Of a DNA stretch of 64,000 bases, positions 1-10,052 are shown in pieces. Position 1 is the stretch's first letter. Each line of letters opens with the position of its first letter. The DNA comes from an uncultured Sulfitobacter sp. Lineage in GTDB: Bacteria; Pseudomonadota; Alphaproteobacteria; Rhodobacterales; Rhodobacteraceae. Location: contig NZ_CANMQD010000004.1 of assembly GCF_947499945.1 (NCBI RefSeq), forward strand, positions 186,001 through 250,000, given 5' to 3'. Position numbers and translations under genes: made by a program. The notes under the pieces were generated by a model, which worked only from the letters and a program-made list of their open reading frames with translations, did not search any database and was not told the DNA's origin.

Positions 1-839
1 CTGAATCCTCAGGTAAAACAACACTGACATTGCATTGCGTGGCGGAGCAGCAAAAGGCTGGCGGTGTTTGCGCTTTTGTAGACGCCGAGCACGCCCTTGA
101 TCCGCAATACGCCAAGAAGTTGGGCGTGGACATTGACGAGCTGTTGATTTCGCAGCCTGACACGGGTGAGCAAGCTCTTGAGATAACAGACACGCTGGTC
201 CGCTCTGGTGCTGTGAACATGGTGATTGTGGATTCGGTTGCAGCGCTCACACCCAAGTCCGAACTTGAAGGTGAGATGGGCGACAGTTCCGTTGGTGTAC
301 AGGCCCGCCTCATGAGCAAGGCCATGCGCAAACTCACAGGCTCTATCTCAAAATCCAATTGTATGGTTATTTTCATCAACCAGATCAGAATGAAAATCGG
401 CGTTATGTTCGGCTCTCCCGAGACGACAACCGGCGGTAATGCGTTGAAATTCTACTCCTCCGTACGACTTGATATTCGCCGTATTGGTTCAATCAAAGAC
501 CGCGACGAAATTGTGGGCAACCAGACCAAAGTCAAGATTGTGAAAAACAAGGTCGCGCCTCCCTTCAAGCAGGTCGAGTTTGAAATCATGTATGGCGAGG
601 GCATCTCGAAAATGGGCGAGCTTTTGGACATGGGTGTTGCTGGCGGAATCGTGGACAAGTCTGGTAGCTGGTTCTCCTATGGAGACGAGCGGATCGGACA
701 AGGCCGCATTAACGCAAAAGCCTATTTGCGCGACAATCCTGAAATGGCACATGACATAGAAGACAAAATCCGTGCGGCACATGGCCTCGATTTTGCGGGC
801 TCCGCCGATAAGGATGATCCTGACATTCTGGATGATTGA
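1..839 (+). CDS. recA: Recombinase RecA (5' end missing)
   Basis: RecA forms ATP-dependent filaments on single-stranded DNA, exchanges strands and triggers LexA self-cleavage. The reading frame is open from base 3 and begins inside the Walker A loop (ESSGKTT), so about the first 60-70 residues lie outside the window. Visible are the Walker B stretch ([10 protein letters not shown]), the FINQIR segment, the L2 loop with the [15 protein letters not shown] signature, and an acidic C-terminal tail ending in DDPDILDD, normal for bacterial RecA. The promoter and any LexA box would be upstream of the window. A terminator follows, so it is probably a single-gene unit. Confidence 0.98.
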   Translation, partial: ESSGKTTLTLHCVAEQQKAGGVCAFVDAEHALDPQYAKKLGVDIDELLISQPDTGEQALEITDTLVRSGAVNMVIVDSVAALTPKSELEGEMGDSSVGVQARLMSKAMRKLTGSISKSNCMVIFINQIRMKIGVMFGSPETTTGGNALKFYSSVRLDIRRIGSIKDRDEIVGNQTKVKIVKNKVAPPFKQVEFEIMYGEGISKMGELLDMGVAGGIVDKSGSWFSYGDERIGQGRINAKAYLRDNPEMAHDIEDKIRAAHGLDFAGSADKDDPDILDD

Positions 840-873
840 TTGCCCATCTGGCAACAATCGCGAAATAGATAAT

Positions 874-910
874 AAAAAGGGGGTATGCCGTAAGGTGTGC
901 GCCCTTTTTT
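874..910 (+). terminator. Rho-independent terminator after recA
   Basis: The arms AAAAAGGG (874-881) and CCCTTTTT (902-909) flank a loop and run into a T tract. It sits 35 bases after the recA stop and before the alaS start. The stem is short, so termination may be partial. Confidence 0.7.
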
Positions 911-988
911 CATGCAGAGCCTGTGGACAGCACCTTATGCCAACGCTATCTCACAAGGGTATTTTCGCGTGCCCAAAGGACGGACATC

Positions 989-3643
989 ATGCAAACGCTT
1001 AACGAAATCCGCTCAAGCTTTTTGAACTATTACGCGAGCAATGGGCACGCGATTGTCCCTTCGAGCCCGCTAGTCCCGCGCAATGATCCAACACTTATGT
1101 TTACAGCTGCCGGAATGGTGCAATTCAAGAACCTTTTTACCGGGGTTGAAACTCGGGACTATACCCGCGCAACGACGGCCCAGAAATGCGTCCGTGCAGG
1201 GGGCAAACATAACGACCTCGACAATGTAGGCTACACCGCGCGCCACCATACATTCTTTGAAATGCTAGGCAATTTCAGCTTTGGAGACTACTTCAAAGAA
1301 GAAGCGATACCGCTGGCCTGGGATTTGCTGACCAAAGTGTTTGGCATAGATGAAACGCGCCTATTGGTCACTGTATATCACACCGACGACGAGGCCGTCG
1401 AAATCTGGAAGAAACACGCGGGCCTGAGCGACGATCGTATCATTCGCATCGCCACGGATGATAACTTCTGGTCAGCTGGCCCAACAGGTCCCTGCGGTCC
1501 ATGCACCGAGATTTTCTATGATCACGGCGATCACATCTGGGGCGGCCCTCCCGGCTCTGCTGATGAAGACGGCGACAGGTTTGTGGAAATATGGAACCTT
1601 GTTTTCATGCAGTATGAGCAGTTCGAGGATGGGACACGCCGCGACCTGCCGAACAAATCCATCGATACTGGCATGGGAATAGAGCGTGTCGCTGCACTCT
1701 TGCAGGGGACAAACGACAACTACGCAACTGACCTTATGCGCAGTCTGATCGAGGCTTCAGCCAATGCAACCAGCAGCGATCCCGACGGACCCGGCAAGAC
1801 ACACCACCGTGTGATCGCGGATCACCTACGCTCGACCTCTTTCCTGATGGCCGATGGCGTGATGCCCAGTAACGATGGGCGCGGCTATGTCTTGCGCCGG
1901 ATCATGCGCCGCGCAATGCGCCATGCGCATTTATTGGGCGCACAGGACCCGTTGATGCACCGTCTGGTGCCGTCGCTGGTCGCTCAAATGGGTCAGGCTT
2001 ATCCCGAACTGGGTCAGGCTCAAAGCATGATAGAGCAGACCTTGCTGCAAGAGGAAACCCGTTTCCGCCAGACGTTGGATCGAGGTTTGAAGCTGCTGGA
2101 CGATGAATTAATTTCGCTTCCAGAAGGCGCCGAACTTCCCGGTGCGGCAGCCTTCAAGCTTTATGATACGTTCGGCTTTCCTCTCGATTTGACTCAAGAT
2201 GCACTGCGTGAAAAGGGGCGCACAGTCGACACCGAAGGCTTCAACACCGCTATGGCGGAGCAGAAAGCAAAAGCACGCGCCGCGTGGTCCGGTTCGGGCG
2301 AAGCTGCGGATGCGACAGTGTGGTTTGACGTCGCCGAGAAGGCGGGCGTAACCGAGTTTCTTGGATATGATACCGAGACAGCCGAAGGCAAGATAGCTGC
2401 CTTGGTACAGGATGGAAAAACTGTGGCAGAGGTGCAGGAGGGTGAAGAGGTCCAGATCGCATTGAACCAGACCCCGTTCTATGCCGAAAGCGGTGGTCAG
2501 CTGGGTGACACCGGTATCATTCGCACCGATACTGGCACCGCACGCATCACCGACACACGCAAGGCGGCTGGTGTCTTTATCCACATAGGAAAAGTTAAAA
2601 AAGGAAGCATTACCAACACCCAATCAGCCGTTCTTGATGTGGATCATGCACGCCGTACTGCCATTCGGGCGAACCACTCTGCAACACACCTGCTTCACGA
2701 GGCGCTTCGTCATGCGTTGGGTGATCATGTAGCACAGCGTGGCTCGTTGAACGCCGCTGACCGTTTGCGCTTTGATTTCAGCCATAACGAGTCTGTCAGC
2801 GTAGAAGATATGCAAAAGGTGGAAGCCGAGGTAAACAGCTACATCCGCCAGAACAGCGCAGTTGAGACTCGGATTATGACCCCTGATGACGCCCGCGAGC
2901 TTGGCGCTCAAGCACTCTTTGGCGAAAAATATGGCGATGAGGTGCGTGTTGTTTCCATGGGTCGTCAATCCGGCTCAGGCCGAGGGATGGACCAGAGCAC
3001 CTACTCGATTGAACTTTGTGGCGGCACGCATGTATCGCGCACAGGCGATATCGGCGCATTTGTCCTGCTTGGCGATAGCGCAAGCAGTGCAGGTGTGCGG
3101 CGTATTGAGGCGCTCACGGGTGAGGCCGCGATCGGCCATCTGCGCAGTCAGGACGCCTTATTGGGCCAAACTGCTTTGGAACTGAAGAGCCCTGCTTCAT
3201 CGGTTCCCGATCGTGTCCGCGCCCTTATGGAAGAGCGCCGCAACCTTGCCAACGAAGTCGCACAGCTACGCCGTGAATTGGCGATGTCAGGCGGCGCGAA
3301 CACACCCGAGGCGCGTCAGGTCAACGGTATCAACTTCCATGCGCAAACCCTGACAGGTGTCACTGGTAAAGACCTCCCCGCGTTGGTGGACGAACATAAG
3401 GCCCGTATCGGCTCTGGCGCGGTGTTGCTCATTGCAGATACGGGAGGCAAAGCTGCTGTAGCTGCTGGCGTGACCGATGACCTCAAGGACAATCTCTCTG
3501 CGGTTGATATTCTGCGGGCCGCTGTCGCAGAATTGGGCGGCAAAGGGGGCGGTGGTCGTCCTGACATGGCCCAAGGGGGCGGTGCCTCCGCCGAGAATGC
3601 AGATGCCGCGATTGCAGCCGCAGAAGCCGTTTTGAAAGGATAA
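989..3643 (+). CDS. alaS: Alanine--tRNA ligase
   Basis: Charges tRNA-Ala and edits mischarged Ser/Gly. The 884-residue product has the usual bacterial length. The N-terminal class II catalytic domain has the typical opening (RSSFLNYY...[11 protein letters not shown]). The editing domain shows HxxxH (His563/His567, in NHSATHLLH) and CxxxH (Cys677/His681, in CGGTH), the zinc and editing residues. A coiled segment and glycine-rich C-Ala/DHHA1 domain ([16 protein letters not shown]) close the protein. The ATG at 989 is chosen because AAAGGA lies 8 bases upstream and the product begins exactly where the family begins; an upstream in-frame extension to 923 has no family support. A DUF1330 gene follows after 5 bases. 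Confidence 0.98.
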   Translation: MQTLNEIRSSFLNYYASNGHAIVPSSPLVPRNDPTLMFTAAGMVQFKNLFTGVETRDYTRATTAQKCVRAGGKHNDLDNVGYTARHHTFFEMLGNFSFGDYFKEEAIPLAWDLLTKVFGIDETRLLVTVYHTDDEAVEIWKKHAGLSDDRIIRIATDDNFWSAGPTGPCGPCTEIFYDHGDHIWGGPPGSADEDGDRFVEIWNLVFMQYEQFEDGTRRDLPNKSIDTGMGIERVAALLQGTNDNYATDLMRSLIEASANATSSDPDGPGKTHHRVIADHLRSTSFLMADGVMPSNDGRGYVLRRIMRRAMRHAHLLGAQDPLMHRLVPSLVAQMGQAYPELGQAQSMIEQTLLQEETRFRQTLDRGLKLLDDELISLPEGAELPGAAAFKLYDTFGFPLDLTQDALREKGRTVDTEGFNTAMAEQKAKARAAWSGSGEAADATVWFDVAEKAGVTEFLGYDTETAEGKIAALVQDGKTVAEVQEGEEVQIALNQTPFYAESGGQLGDTGIIRTDTGTARITDTRKAAGVFIHIGKVKKGSITNTQSAVLDVDHARRTAIRANHSATHLLHEALRHALGDHVAQRGSLNAADRLRFDFSHNESVSVEDMQKVEAEVNSYIRQNSAVETRIMTPDDARELGAQALFGEKYGDEVRVVSMGRQSGSGRGMDQSTYSIELCGGTHVSRTGDIGAFVLLGDSASSAGVRRIEALTGEAAIGHLRSQDALLGQTALELKSPASSVPDRVRALMEERRNLANEVAQLRRELAMSGGANTPEARQVNGINFHAQTLTGVTGKDLPALVDEHKARIGSGAVLLIADTGGKAAVAAGVTDDLKDNLSAVDILRAAVAELGGKGGGGRPDMAQGGGASAENADAAIAAAEAVLKG

Positions 3644-3648
3644 GCCCG

Positions 3649-3936
3649 ATGTCAGCTCTTTGGATTGCCCACGTCACCGTGACCGATGAGGAAGCGTATA
3701 AGAAATATGCTGCAGGCGCGACTGTCGCCATTGCCGACCACGGCGGTGAATTTATCGCGCGTGGTGGCCGCTTTGTTCAGCTTGAAGGGAAGGAGCGGCC
3801 CCGCAATGTTGTCGCACGCTTTCCAGACGTGGAGACGGCGGAGCGGTGCTATCACTCCGCTGCATATCAGGCTGCTCTTAAGTTCGCCACGGGCGCATCA
3901 GAGCGTGAGCTGATGATTATTGAGACAAACGAATAG
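3649..3936 (+). CDS. DUF1330 family protein
   Basis: A 95-residue protein of the DUF1330 family, a small ferredoxin-like alpha/beta dimer fold of unknown biochemical role. Family features seen are the N-terminal WIAHVTVTDEEAYKKYA strand-helix, the GGEFIARGG turn, and the central RNVVARFPDVETAERCYHS segment. It starts 5 bases after the alaS stop and is probably translated from the same mRNA; a strong terminator follows. The link to AlaRS is positional only. Confidence 0.85.
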   Translation: MSALWIAHVTVTDEEAYKKYAAGATVAIADHGGEFIARGGRFVQLEGKERPRNVVARFPDVETAERCYHSAAYQAALKFATGASERELMIIETNE

Positions 3937-3995
3937 CCGGACGCAGCTGCTTCATTTTGCATCTTGAACCAACGCGGCGCAGCCACGAACAACAT

Positions 3996-4031
3996 AAAAA
4001 AAGGGCGCTCCAGTACAGAGCGCCCTTTTTT
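3996..4031. terminator. Bidirectional terminator between alaS unit and typA
   Basis: A perfect stem GGGCGCTC/GAGCGCCC (4003-4010 and 4018-4025) has a 7-base loop. A run of A precedes it and a run of T follows, so it can terminate the rightward alaS-DUF1330 transcript and the leftward typA transcript. Confidence 0.9.
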
Positions 4032-4050
4032 CGTTCAAAGCCTGATACAA

Positions 4051-5868
4051 TCAGCTTGATTTTGACATGCGCTTACGCTCATGCGGGTCAAGATAGCGCT
4101 TGCGCAGACGAATTGCGTTTGGCGTCACTTCAACCAGCTCGTCATCGTCGATATAGGCAATCGCTTCTTCAAGGCTCAGCGTGATCGGAGTTGTCAAACG
4201 CACGGCTTCATCTGTACCGGAAGCCCGTACGTTGGTAAGCTGCTTGCCCTTCAACGGGTTCACTTCGAGATCGTTCTCGCGGCTGTGTTCACCGATCACC
4301 ATCCCTTGGTAAACATCAGTCTGTGCGCCGATAAAGAAGCGACCACGGTCTTCAAGTTTCCAGAGCGCGTAAGATACAGCAACACCGTTTTCCATGGAGA
4401 TCAGAACACCAGCACGGCGGCCAGGAATTGGTCCTTTGTGCGGCGCCCAATCGTGGAACACACGGTTCAGAACGCCTGTGCCGCGCGTGTCAGTCAGGAA
4501 TTCGCCATGATAGCCGATCAGGCCGCGTGAGGGCACGTGGGCCACGATGCGGGTTTTGCCTGCGCCTGCGGGTTTCATCTCGACCAGTTCGCCTTTGCGT
4601 GCGCCTGTCAGCTTTTCGATTACGGCACCGGAGTACTCGTCATCAACGTCGATGGTGGCTTCTTCGATTGGCTCATGACGCACACCGTCGATGTCGCGGA
4701 ACAAGACCTGCGGACGCGAGATTGACAGCTCGAACCCTTCACGGCGCATGTTCTCGATCAGAACACCCATCTGAAGTTCGCCACGACCTGCTACTTCAAA
4801 CGCTTCACCACCAGGCGTATCGGAAATTTTGATTGCCACGTTGGATTCTGCTTCTTTGTGCAGACGGTCACGAATGACACGAGACTGTACTTTTTTACCG
4901 TCACGACCTGCGAGCGGGCTGTCGTTGATACCAAAGGTCACAGTGATCGTAGGCGGGTCAATCGGCTGTGCGGGGATCGCGTCTACAACAGACTGCTCGG
5001 CCAGCGTGTCAGCCACAGTCGCTTTGGTCATTCCCGCGATGGAAACGATATCGCCAGCTTCGGCTGTCTCGATCGCTGTTTGGTCCAAACCGCGGAATGC
5101 AAGGATCTTGGTACAGCGGAAGTTCTCAATCAGCTTGCCGTCGCGTGACATCGCTTTGATGGTCTGGCCTGCTTTGAGCGTGCCAGTCTCGACGCGGCCC
5201 GTCAGAAGCCGACCAAGGAACGGATCGCCGCCTAGTGTAGTAGCCAGCATGGTGAATGGCTTGTCCGTATCCGCAATCTGCTTGGGGGCAGGAACGTGGG
5301 ACAGGATGAGCTCGAACAGCGCCGAGAGGTCTTTGCGTGGACCGTCAAGTTCCATATCAGCCCAACCGGCACGGCCAGAGGCGTACATGGTCGGGAAATC
5401 AAGCTGGTCGTCAGTCGCATCGAGGTTTGCAAACAAATCAAAACATTCGTCGAGGGCGCGGTCAGGCTCACCGTCGGGCTTATCCACTTTGTTGATGACA
5501 ACAATGGGACGCAGGCCAAGCTTTAACGCCTTGGAGGTCACGAATTTCGTCTGTGGCATTGGGCCTTCGGCCGCATCCACCAGAAGAACAACCCCGTCGA
5601 CCATCGACAAGATCCGCTCGACTTCGCCACCAAAGTCGGCGTGACCGGGGGTGTCCACGATGTTGATACGTGTGTTGTTCCAGACAACGGAAGTCGGCTT
5701 GGCAAAGATGGTGATGCCACGCTCGCGCTCCAGATCGTTGCTGTCCATGGCGCGCTCGGTTGTCGCCTGGTTTTCGCGGTATGTACCCGCTTGTTTCAAG
5801 AGTTCGTCCACCAGCGTCGTCTTGCCGTGGTCAACGTGTGCAATAATTGCGATGTTACGCAGATCCAT
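4051..5868 (-). CDS. typA: Translational GTPase TypA/BipA
   Basis: Ribosome-associated translation-factor GTPase involved in 50S assembly and stress or cold adaptation. The 605 residues match the family length. G motifs are clear: HVDHGKTT (residues 11-18), [13 protein letters not shown] and NKVD. The EF-G-like domains follow, and the C-terminal region is typical of BipA ([18 protein letters not shown]). It is transcribed leftward as a single gene, ending at the shared terminator 3996-4031. Confidence 0.97.
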   Translation of the reverse strand: MDLRNIAIIAHVDHGKTTLVDELLKQAGTYRENQATTERAMDSNDLERERGITIFAKPTSVVWNNTRINIVDTPGHADFGGEVERILSMVDGVVLLVDAAEGPMPQTKFVTSKALKLGLRPIVVINKVDKPDGEPDRALDECFDLFANLDATDDQLDFPTMYASGRAGWADMELDGPRKDLSALFELILSHVPAPKQIADTDKPFTMLATTLGGDPFLGRLLTGRVETGTLKAGQTIKAMSRDGKLIENFRCTKILAFRGLDQTAIETAEAGDIVSIAGMTKATVADTLAEQSVVDAIPAQPIDPPTITVTFGINDSPLAGRDGKKVQSRVIRDRLHKEAESNVAIKISDTPGGEAFEVAGRGELQMGVLIENMRREGFELSISRPQVLFRDIDGVRHEPIEEATIDVDDEYSGAVIEKLTGARKGELVEMKPAGAGKTRIVAHVPSRGLIGYHGEFLTDTRGTGVLNRVFHDWAPHKGPIPGRRAGVLISMENGVAVSYALWKLEDRGRFFIGAQTDVYQGMVIGEHSRENDLEVNPLKGKQLTNVRASGTDEAVRLTTPITLSLEEAIAYIDDDELVEVTPNAIRLRKRYLDPHERKRMSKSS

Positions 5869-5931
5869 TTCGAATACCTTATCTCAGGGAGTTGAGCGGC
5901 CTCTAACGTGCATCCGCGCTAAAGGCCAGTG

Positions 5932-5950
5932 AAAAACCCCTCCGAGGTTA
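5932..5950 (-). terminator. Possible weak terminator after the SMR gene
   Basis: Read on the minus strand, AACCTC-GGA-GGGGTT (one G-T pair) runs into a T tract, 20 bases beyond the SMR stop. The stem is only 6 bp, so this is tentative. Confidence 0.4.
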
Positions 5951-5971
5951 AGCTGGGCGGTTTATGCCCGC

Positions 5972-6304
5972 CTAGTGTGGTGCTGTGGTCGAAAAGAGGT
6001 GGATTACGGCAATGCCGCCCACGATCATAATCATACCGACAATCGCTGCCAGATCGAGTTTTTGACCAAATACGAACCAGCCGATTGTAGCGATTGAAAT
6101 GATGCCAAGTCCGCTCCACAAGGCATAGACCACCCCAACGGGGATGGTTTTCAGCGTAATGGAGAGCAGATAAAAGGATACACCGTATGCCAGCACGACC
6201 ATGACCGACGGCCCCAAGCGGGTGAATTGTTCGCTCGCTTTGAGGGCGGTGGTCCCCATGGTTTCAAACACAACAGCAAGCGCGAGGATCACATAAACGG
6301 GCAT
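5972..6304 (-). CDS. SMR (EmrE-like) small multidrug transporter
   Basis: A 110-residue protein with four predicted membrane helices. The essential Glu lies in the first helix (ALAVVFETMGTTALKAS), followed by the SMR signature (PVGVVYALWSGLG). Family members are proton-coupled exporters of quaternary cations or guanidinium-type compounds; the substrate cannot be read from sequence. It lies 12 bases downstream of the Lrp-type regulator on the same strand, so the two are probably co-transcribed and the transporter may be under that regulator. Confidence 0.92.
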   Translation of the reverse strand: MPVYVILALAVVFETMGTTALKASEQFTRLGPSVMVVLAYGVSFYLLSITLKTIPVGVVYALWSGLGIISIATIGWFVFGQKLDLAAIVGMIMIVGGIAVIHLFSTTAPH

Positions 6305-6316
6305 AGGGGCAGTCTT

Positions 6317-6775
6317 TCACAAAGGCAGTTGCGCGGTTTCCTTGATCTCTTCCATCACGAAACTCGCCGAAACATCAGAGAGGGGCACACGGGCGATCAG
6401 GCGTTGATAAAGCCTATCATATCCCGCCATATCAGCCACCCTTGCACGAATGAGATAGTCAAGATCACCACTCATTCGGTAGACGCCCTGAATTTCAGGC
6501 ATCGCTTTTGTCGCATCCGAAAATCTTTTGAGCCAATCGGGTGCATGGGCATTTGTGCGGACCTGCATGAACACGGTGAGGCTCAAGCCCAGTATAGCAG
6601 CATCAACAGTTGCAACACGCCCCGTGATCACGCCAGCCTGTTCCAGCATCCGCACACGGCGCCAACAGGCGTTGCGCGACAAACCAACTTCGGCCCCCAA
6701 TATATCCAGCGATTGCGCCGCATCACGCTGCAAAGCGCTCAGTATTTTGCGGTCAATTGTATCAATATCATGCAT
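6317..6775 (-). CDS. Lrp/AsnC family transcriptional regulator
   Basis: A 152-residue one-component regulator: N-terminal winged helix-turn-helix (DIDTIDRKILSALQRDA...LSRNACWRRVRMLEQAGVI) and C-terminal RAM ligand/oligomerisation domain (GVYRMSGDLDYLIRARV). The start at 6775 is where the family begins; an in-frame extension to 6844 adds 23 residues without homology. The 110-base gap to the divergent DUF6356 gene is AT-rich with repeated GATATC/CAATATC-like half-sites, a plausible autoregulatory region. The SMR exporter follows directly, which suggests amino-acid or amine export control (inference). Confidence 0.92.
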   Translation of the reverse strand: MHDIDTIDRKILSALQRDAAQSLDILGAEVGLSRNACWRRVRMLEQAGVITGRVATVDAAILGLSLTVFMQVRTNAHAPDWLKRFSDATKAMPEIQGVYRMSGDLDYLIRARVADMAGYDRLYQRLIARVPLSDVSASFVMEEIKETAQLPL

Positions 6776-6885
6776 GAGGTGATATTCGTGGGATATCCTC
6801 CCAATATCAAGCAATAATATCATAACTTTGGGACAGCATTTCACATACGGTTAGTTATGATGCCTGAAAGCGAACAGGAGCAAGC

Positions 6886-7089
6886 ATGATCAACCGTATT
6901 TTCCTCGACCACCCCGCCAAAGTAGATGAGACATTCTTTGAGCATATGGCCTTTGCTGGCAAGTTCTCAGCCAAGCTGTTTCTAGCTGGCGGTGCAGTGC
7001 TTGTGCATGCCTTCGTCCCGTGCATGTTCGAGAAGACAGCAAGCAAAATTATCGCAGAGCTTTATGCCAAGACAAACAATCGGGGCTGA
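6886..7089 (+). CDS. DUF6356 family small protein
   Basis: A 67-residue protein with the conserved opening MINRIFLDHPAKVDETFFEH, a helical middle (LFLAGGAVLVHAFVPCMF) that could be a membrane or amphipathic helix, and a basic C-terminus. I recognise it as DUF6356; function is unknown. An AGGAGCAAGC ribosome site precedes the ATG. It is divergent from the Lrp gene and convergent with the gene at 7114-7809. Confidence 0.75.
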   Translation: MINRIFLDHPAKVDETFFEHMAFAGKFSAKLFLAGGAVLVHAFVPCMFEKTASKIIAELYAKTNNRG

Positions 7090-7113
7090 GCGCATCGCCT
7101 TGGCATAGTGAGG

Positions 7114-7809
7114 TCACATTTTTTCACCTTCGGGAAGACCGCTTTGCGGGCCAATCGGACCATTGGGATCATTCGGTCCGTGGATCGTACCATCCCAGAT
7201 GTCGGTTATGAAGAAGTGCTTCATGTGCTTATAACCAGCGATCCAGCCACCGACCGCACCGCTACGCACTGCCGCTCCCGCGATCAATGAATATGGGTTT
7301 GGTTTCCTGAACAGAAACGCTTCGGCGGCTGCAGCAGCGCTGCTTGACACGGCACCGTCTGCCGCTCCTCTTGTGACCGCGTCGAGCAGGTCCAGAAGGT
7401 TCGCGCCAATGTCAAAAATTGAATGCCCATCAGACATTGGTGCTCTATCTTGGCCGGATGTGTCTGACTGAGAAGCTTTGCGGTCTTTTGCATCTTTTTT
7501 GAAAAATGGATGTATTTCAATTGCATGAACCAGTGCACCAGTATCGACATCTTTATCGATTTTTCGAATATCCGTCTTTTCCTCACGGGTTTCGGCCAAC
7601 GCAAAACTTATCGCACGAGCAAGATGTGCCGTCTCCTCATCAAGCCCTCGCAGTCGGGAAATACCATCAAACGCAATGTCCACCCGATCCGATTTGGGAT
7701 CCATGCCCGCATGGGCCATATAGCTTATCAAATAGGGCATCGCCGCAATTGATTGCGCCAATCCATCTGCAAACATCGCAGCAATTTTCGATTGATCTAA
7801 ATCTTTCAT
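7114..7809 (-). CDS. Hypothetical protein, unrecognised
   Basis: About 231 residues and no family recognised. The N-terminal part (KDLDQSKIAAMFADGLAQS...) is helical, the middle is charged (KKDAKDRKASQSD), then comes an Ala/Gly-rich segment (GAADGAVSSSAAAAAEAF) and a Gly/Pro tail (GPNDPNGPIGPQSGLPEG). The start is set at 7809, with AAGGA about 10 bases upstream. The longer frame from a GTG at 7902 would run back through the icd terminator stem-loop at 7848-7877, which argues against it. It lies downstream of icd but behind that terminator, so it probably has its own promoter. Confidence 0.65.
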   Translation of the reverse strand: MKDLDQSKIAAMFADGLAQSIAAMPYLISYMAHAGMDPKSDRVDIAFDGISRLRGLDEETAHLARAISFALAETREEKTDIRKIDKDVDTGALVHAIEIHPFFKKDAKDRKASQSDTSGQDRAPMSDGHSIFDIGANLLDLLDAVTRGAADGAVSSSAAAAAEAFLFRKPNPYSLIAGAAVRSGAVGGWIAGYKHMKHFFITDIWDGTIHGPNDPNGPIGPQSGLPEGEKM

Positions 7810-7847
7810 GGGTAAAAATTCCTTCGCTAAAATGAACACCAACGCAC

Positions 7848-7877
7848 AAAAAAGGCCACACGCGGTTGCATGTGGCC
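7848..7877 (-). terminator. Rho-independent terminator of icd
   Basis: On the minus strand the perfect 7-bp stem GGCCACA/TGTGGCC (7871-7877 with 7854-7860) is followed by six T. It lies 42 bases after the icd stop and helps fix the start of the next leftward gene at 7809. Confidence 0.88.
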
Positions 7878-7918
7878 ATCTTTGAGATGTTGAGAACTTC
7901 ACGCAATGGGGGAATTCC

Positions 7919-9133
7919 TTACCCCTTCAAGGCGGCATTCAAGTTTGCATCGACCTTCTCCAAAAAGCCCATTGTCGTAAGCCAACCTTGGTCGGGACCA
8001 ACCAGCAGGGCGAGGTCTTTGGTCATGTGACCATCCTCAACCGTGCCAACCACAACTTTTTCCAACGTCTCGGCAAAATTGATGAGCGCTGTGTTATCGT
8101 CCAGCTTGCCGCGATGCTTGAGACCACCTGTCCAAGCAAAGATAGACGCGATAGAGTTGGTTGACGTCTCTTCGCCTTTCTGGTGCTGGCGATAATGGCG
8201 CGTGACTGTGCCATGCGCCGCCTCCGCCTCAACCGTTTTACCATCCGGCGTCATCAGGATTGACGTCATCAGTCCCAGCGAGCCAAAGCCCTGTGCCACA
8301 GTGTCGGACTGTACATCGCCGTCATAGTTCTTGCAGGCCCAGACATAACCGCCGTTCCACTTCATCGCGCAGGCAACCATATCGTCGATCAGGCGGTGCT
8401 GGTAGGTGATGCCTGCGGCCTCGAATTTCTCTTTGAATTCGGTGTCAAAAATCTGCTGAAACAGTTCAAGGAAGCGACCGTCATATTGCTTGAGGATCGT
8501 ATTCTTGGTGCTCAGATACACAGGCCAGCCTTTGACCAAACCGTAGTTAAGCGATGCACGGGCAAAATCGATGATAGATTTATCGAGGTTATACATGGCC
8601 ATCACCACACCTGAATCGGGCGCGTCAAAAACTTCATGCTCGATCTCGGTGCCGTCTTCGCCGACAAATTTAATTGTCAGCTTACCAGCACCGGGGAATT
8701 TGAAATCAGTCGCACGGTACTGGTCGCCAAAGGCGTGACGCCCCACAACAATCGGCTGGGTCCAGCCGGGCACAAGGCGCGGCACGTTTTTGCAGATAAT
8801 GGGCTCACGGAAAATCACACCACCAAGGATGTTGCGGATCGTGCCATTGGGGGAGCGCCACATCTTCTTGAGGCCGAATTCCTCAACGCGGGCTTCATCA
8901 GGGGTGATGGTCGCACATTTTATGCCCACACCGTATTTTTTAATCGCTTCGGCGGAATCGATGGTTATTTGATCATCCGTATCGTCACGCGCCTGAATGC
9001 CGAGGTCGTAATATTTCAGATCAATGTCGAGGTAGGGCAGGATCAACTTCTTCTTGATAAAGTCCCAGATGATGCGTGTCATCTCGTCCCCGTCGAGTTC
9101 GACAACAGGGTTTGCTACCTTGATCTTGGTCAT
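7919..9133 (-). CDS. icd: NADP-dependent isocitrate dehydrogenase
   Basis: TCA-cycle enzyme converting isocitrate to 2-oxoglutarate, CO2 and NADPH. At 404 residues with the opening [18 protein letters not shown], the [20 protein letters not shown] segment and the [10 protein letters not shown] motif, it belongs to the dimeric eukaryote-like NADP subfamily usual in alphaproteobacteria, not the E. coli type. It is leftward and monocistronic, with a terminator at 7848-7877. A perfect 7-bp inverted repeat lies upstream at 9199-9216. Confidence 0.97.
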   Translation of the reverse strand: MTKIKVANPVVELDGDEMTRIIWDFIKKKLILPYLDIDLKYYDLGIQARDDTDDQITIDSAEAIKKYGVGIKCATITPDEARVEEFGLKKMWRSPNGTIRNILGGVIFREPIICKNVPRLVPGWTQPIVVGRHAFGDQYRATDFKFPGAGKLTIKFVGEDGTEIEHEVFDAPDSGVVMAMYNLDKSIIDFARASLNYGLVKGWPVYLSTKNTILKQYDGRFLELFQQIFDTEFKEKFEAAGITYQHRLIDDMVACAMKWNGGYVWACKNYDGDVQSDTVAQGFGSLGLMTSILMTPDGKTVEAEAAHGTVTRHYRQHQKGEETSTNSIASIFAWTGGLKHRGKLDDNTALINFAETLEKVVVGTVEDGHMTKDLALLVGPDQGWLTTMGFLEKVDANLNAALKG

Positions 9134-9198
9134 GTGGTATCCTTAGGCTATTGGCTATTTCCTGAGCGTTTAGCCGAATTATCGCCGCAAAGAAAGGT

Positions 9199-9216
9199 GG
9201 TATACATCCGTATACC
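9199..9216. promoter_or_regulatory. Perfect inverted repeat upstream of icd
   Basis: GGTATAC-ATCC-GTATACC, 66 bases before the icd start and just after the HD-domain gene. It has the form of a dimer operator (GTATAC half-sites), and no T tract follows on either strand, so a terminator is less likely. The regulator is unknown. Confidence 0.4.
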
Positions 9217-9219
9217 GTT

Positions 9220-9813
9220 TCAATTTTTAGAGGCTTGGCGCACTTTAAAAAAGGTCGCAATTTTTGTCCGCGCAAATGACCATAGCGCGGGGGCACCAAT
9301 GCTGATCTTGGCACCGACACGTTGTGCTATCATCTCTTCTGTTACGTCATAGTCGATCCAACTGCCGCCGCCAGATTGTAGGTTCTGCATGGGGGGCTGG
9401 AAACGGTCCAGCGACTTGGCAAATTGTGCACAAGGGGTTTGAGCAGCTTCGAATTCCTCCCAGATAGGGCGAAGAGTATCCGCTAAGTCATTGGGAAGCA
9501 ATCCGAATATACGATCAGCCGCAACCTGCTCCTGCGCCTCGACTGATGCGGCGTCAAACTCGCCAAAGATCGGGTTATCGCCTGCGTCAATCTCGACCAG
9601 ATCATGCAGGATCAGCATTTTGATGACACGGTTGATATCTACATCAGGGCCGGCCTGATCGCTGAGAACCAACGCATAGAGCGTCAAATGCCAGCTATGT
9701 TCGGCCGAATTCTCATAGCGGGAGTTATCGCAAAGTTCGGTTGCACGCATGACCGACTTGAGCTTGTCCGCCTCGTTGAGAAAAGCGATCTGTTGCTCAA
9801 GCCGCTGCGTCAT
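9220..9813 (-). CDS. HD-domain phosphohydrolase (YfbR/HDDC2-like)
   Basis: A 197-residue HD-superfamily metal-dependent phosphohydrolase. Metal ligands are visible as RYENSAEHSWH (first His), LHDLVEIDAGD (HD pair) and KSLDRFQP (distal Asp). This arrangement resembles HDDC2/YfbR 5'-deoxynucleotidases; the exact substrate is not established. It overlaps the upstream small gene by 4 bases (ATGA), so they are translationally coupled, and that gene overlaps the alpha/beta hydrolase: a three-gene leftward operon divergent from iscR. Confidence 0.88.
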   Translation of the reverse strand: MTQRLEQQIAFLNEADKLKSVMRATELCDNSRYENSAEHSWHLTLYALVLSDQAGPDVDINRVIKMLILHDLVEIDAGDNPIFGEFDAASVEAQEQVAADRIFGLLPNDLADTLRPIWEEFEAAQTPCAQFAKSLDRFQPPMQNLQSGGGSWIDYDVTEEMIAQRVGAKISIGAPALWSFARTKIATFFKVRQASKN

Positions 9814-10052
9814 TCATCGGCCTTTGCCGCCGCGCGGTGTTTTTTCAGCGTAGTGGCCAGAAATGCGCGGCCCTTTTGTTCGGCCATACGCGTTCTTATT
9901 GCCGTCAGGAATGCTTCTTCAAGTGTCTGGGAGGAAGCCCCCAAAACATCGCCCACCTGCATAAACAGACGGTCCTCGCCGGTCTCTTTTTGAACAGCGA
10001 GGCATTCTTCGGCCAGTTGGTTGGCCATTCTGATGACGGCATCATCAGCCAT
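9810..10052 (-). CDS. Small conserved-looking protein, unrecognised
   Basis: An 80-residue, mostly helical, charged protein (DDAVIRMANQLAEECLAVQ..., SSQTLEEAFLTAIRTRMAEQ, basic tail). There is no signal peptide or membrane segment. It is joined to both neighbours by overlapping stop/start codons (TAATG upstream, ATGA downstream), good evidence for a real operon member between a hydrolase and an HD phosphohydrolase. Function unknown. Confidence 0.75.
   Translation of the reverse strand: MADDAVIRMANQLAEECLAVQKETGEDRLFMQVGDVLGASSQTLEEAFLTAIRTRMAEQKGRAFLATTLKKHRAAAKADE

Noticed and set aside
8636-9352. 238-codon plus-strand frame opposite icd
   Set aside because: Mirror of a strongly coding gene; no family resemblance and no ribosome site.
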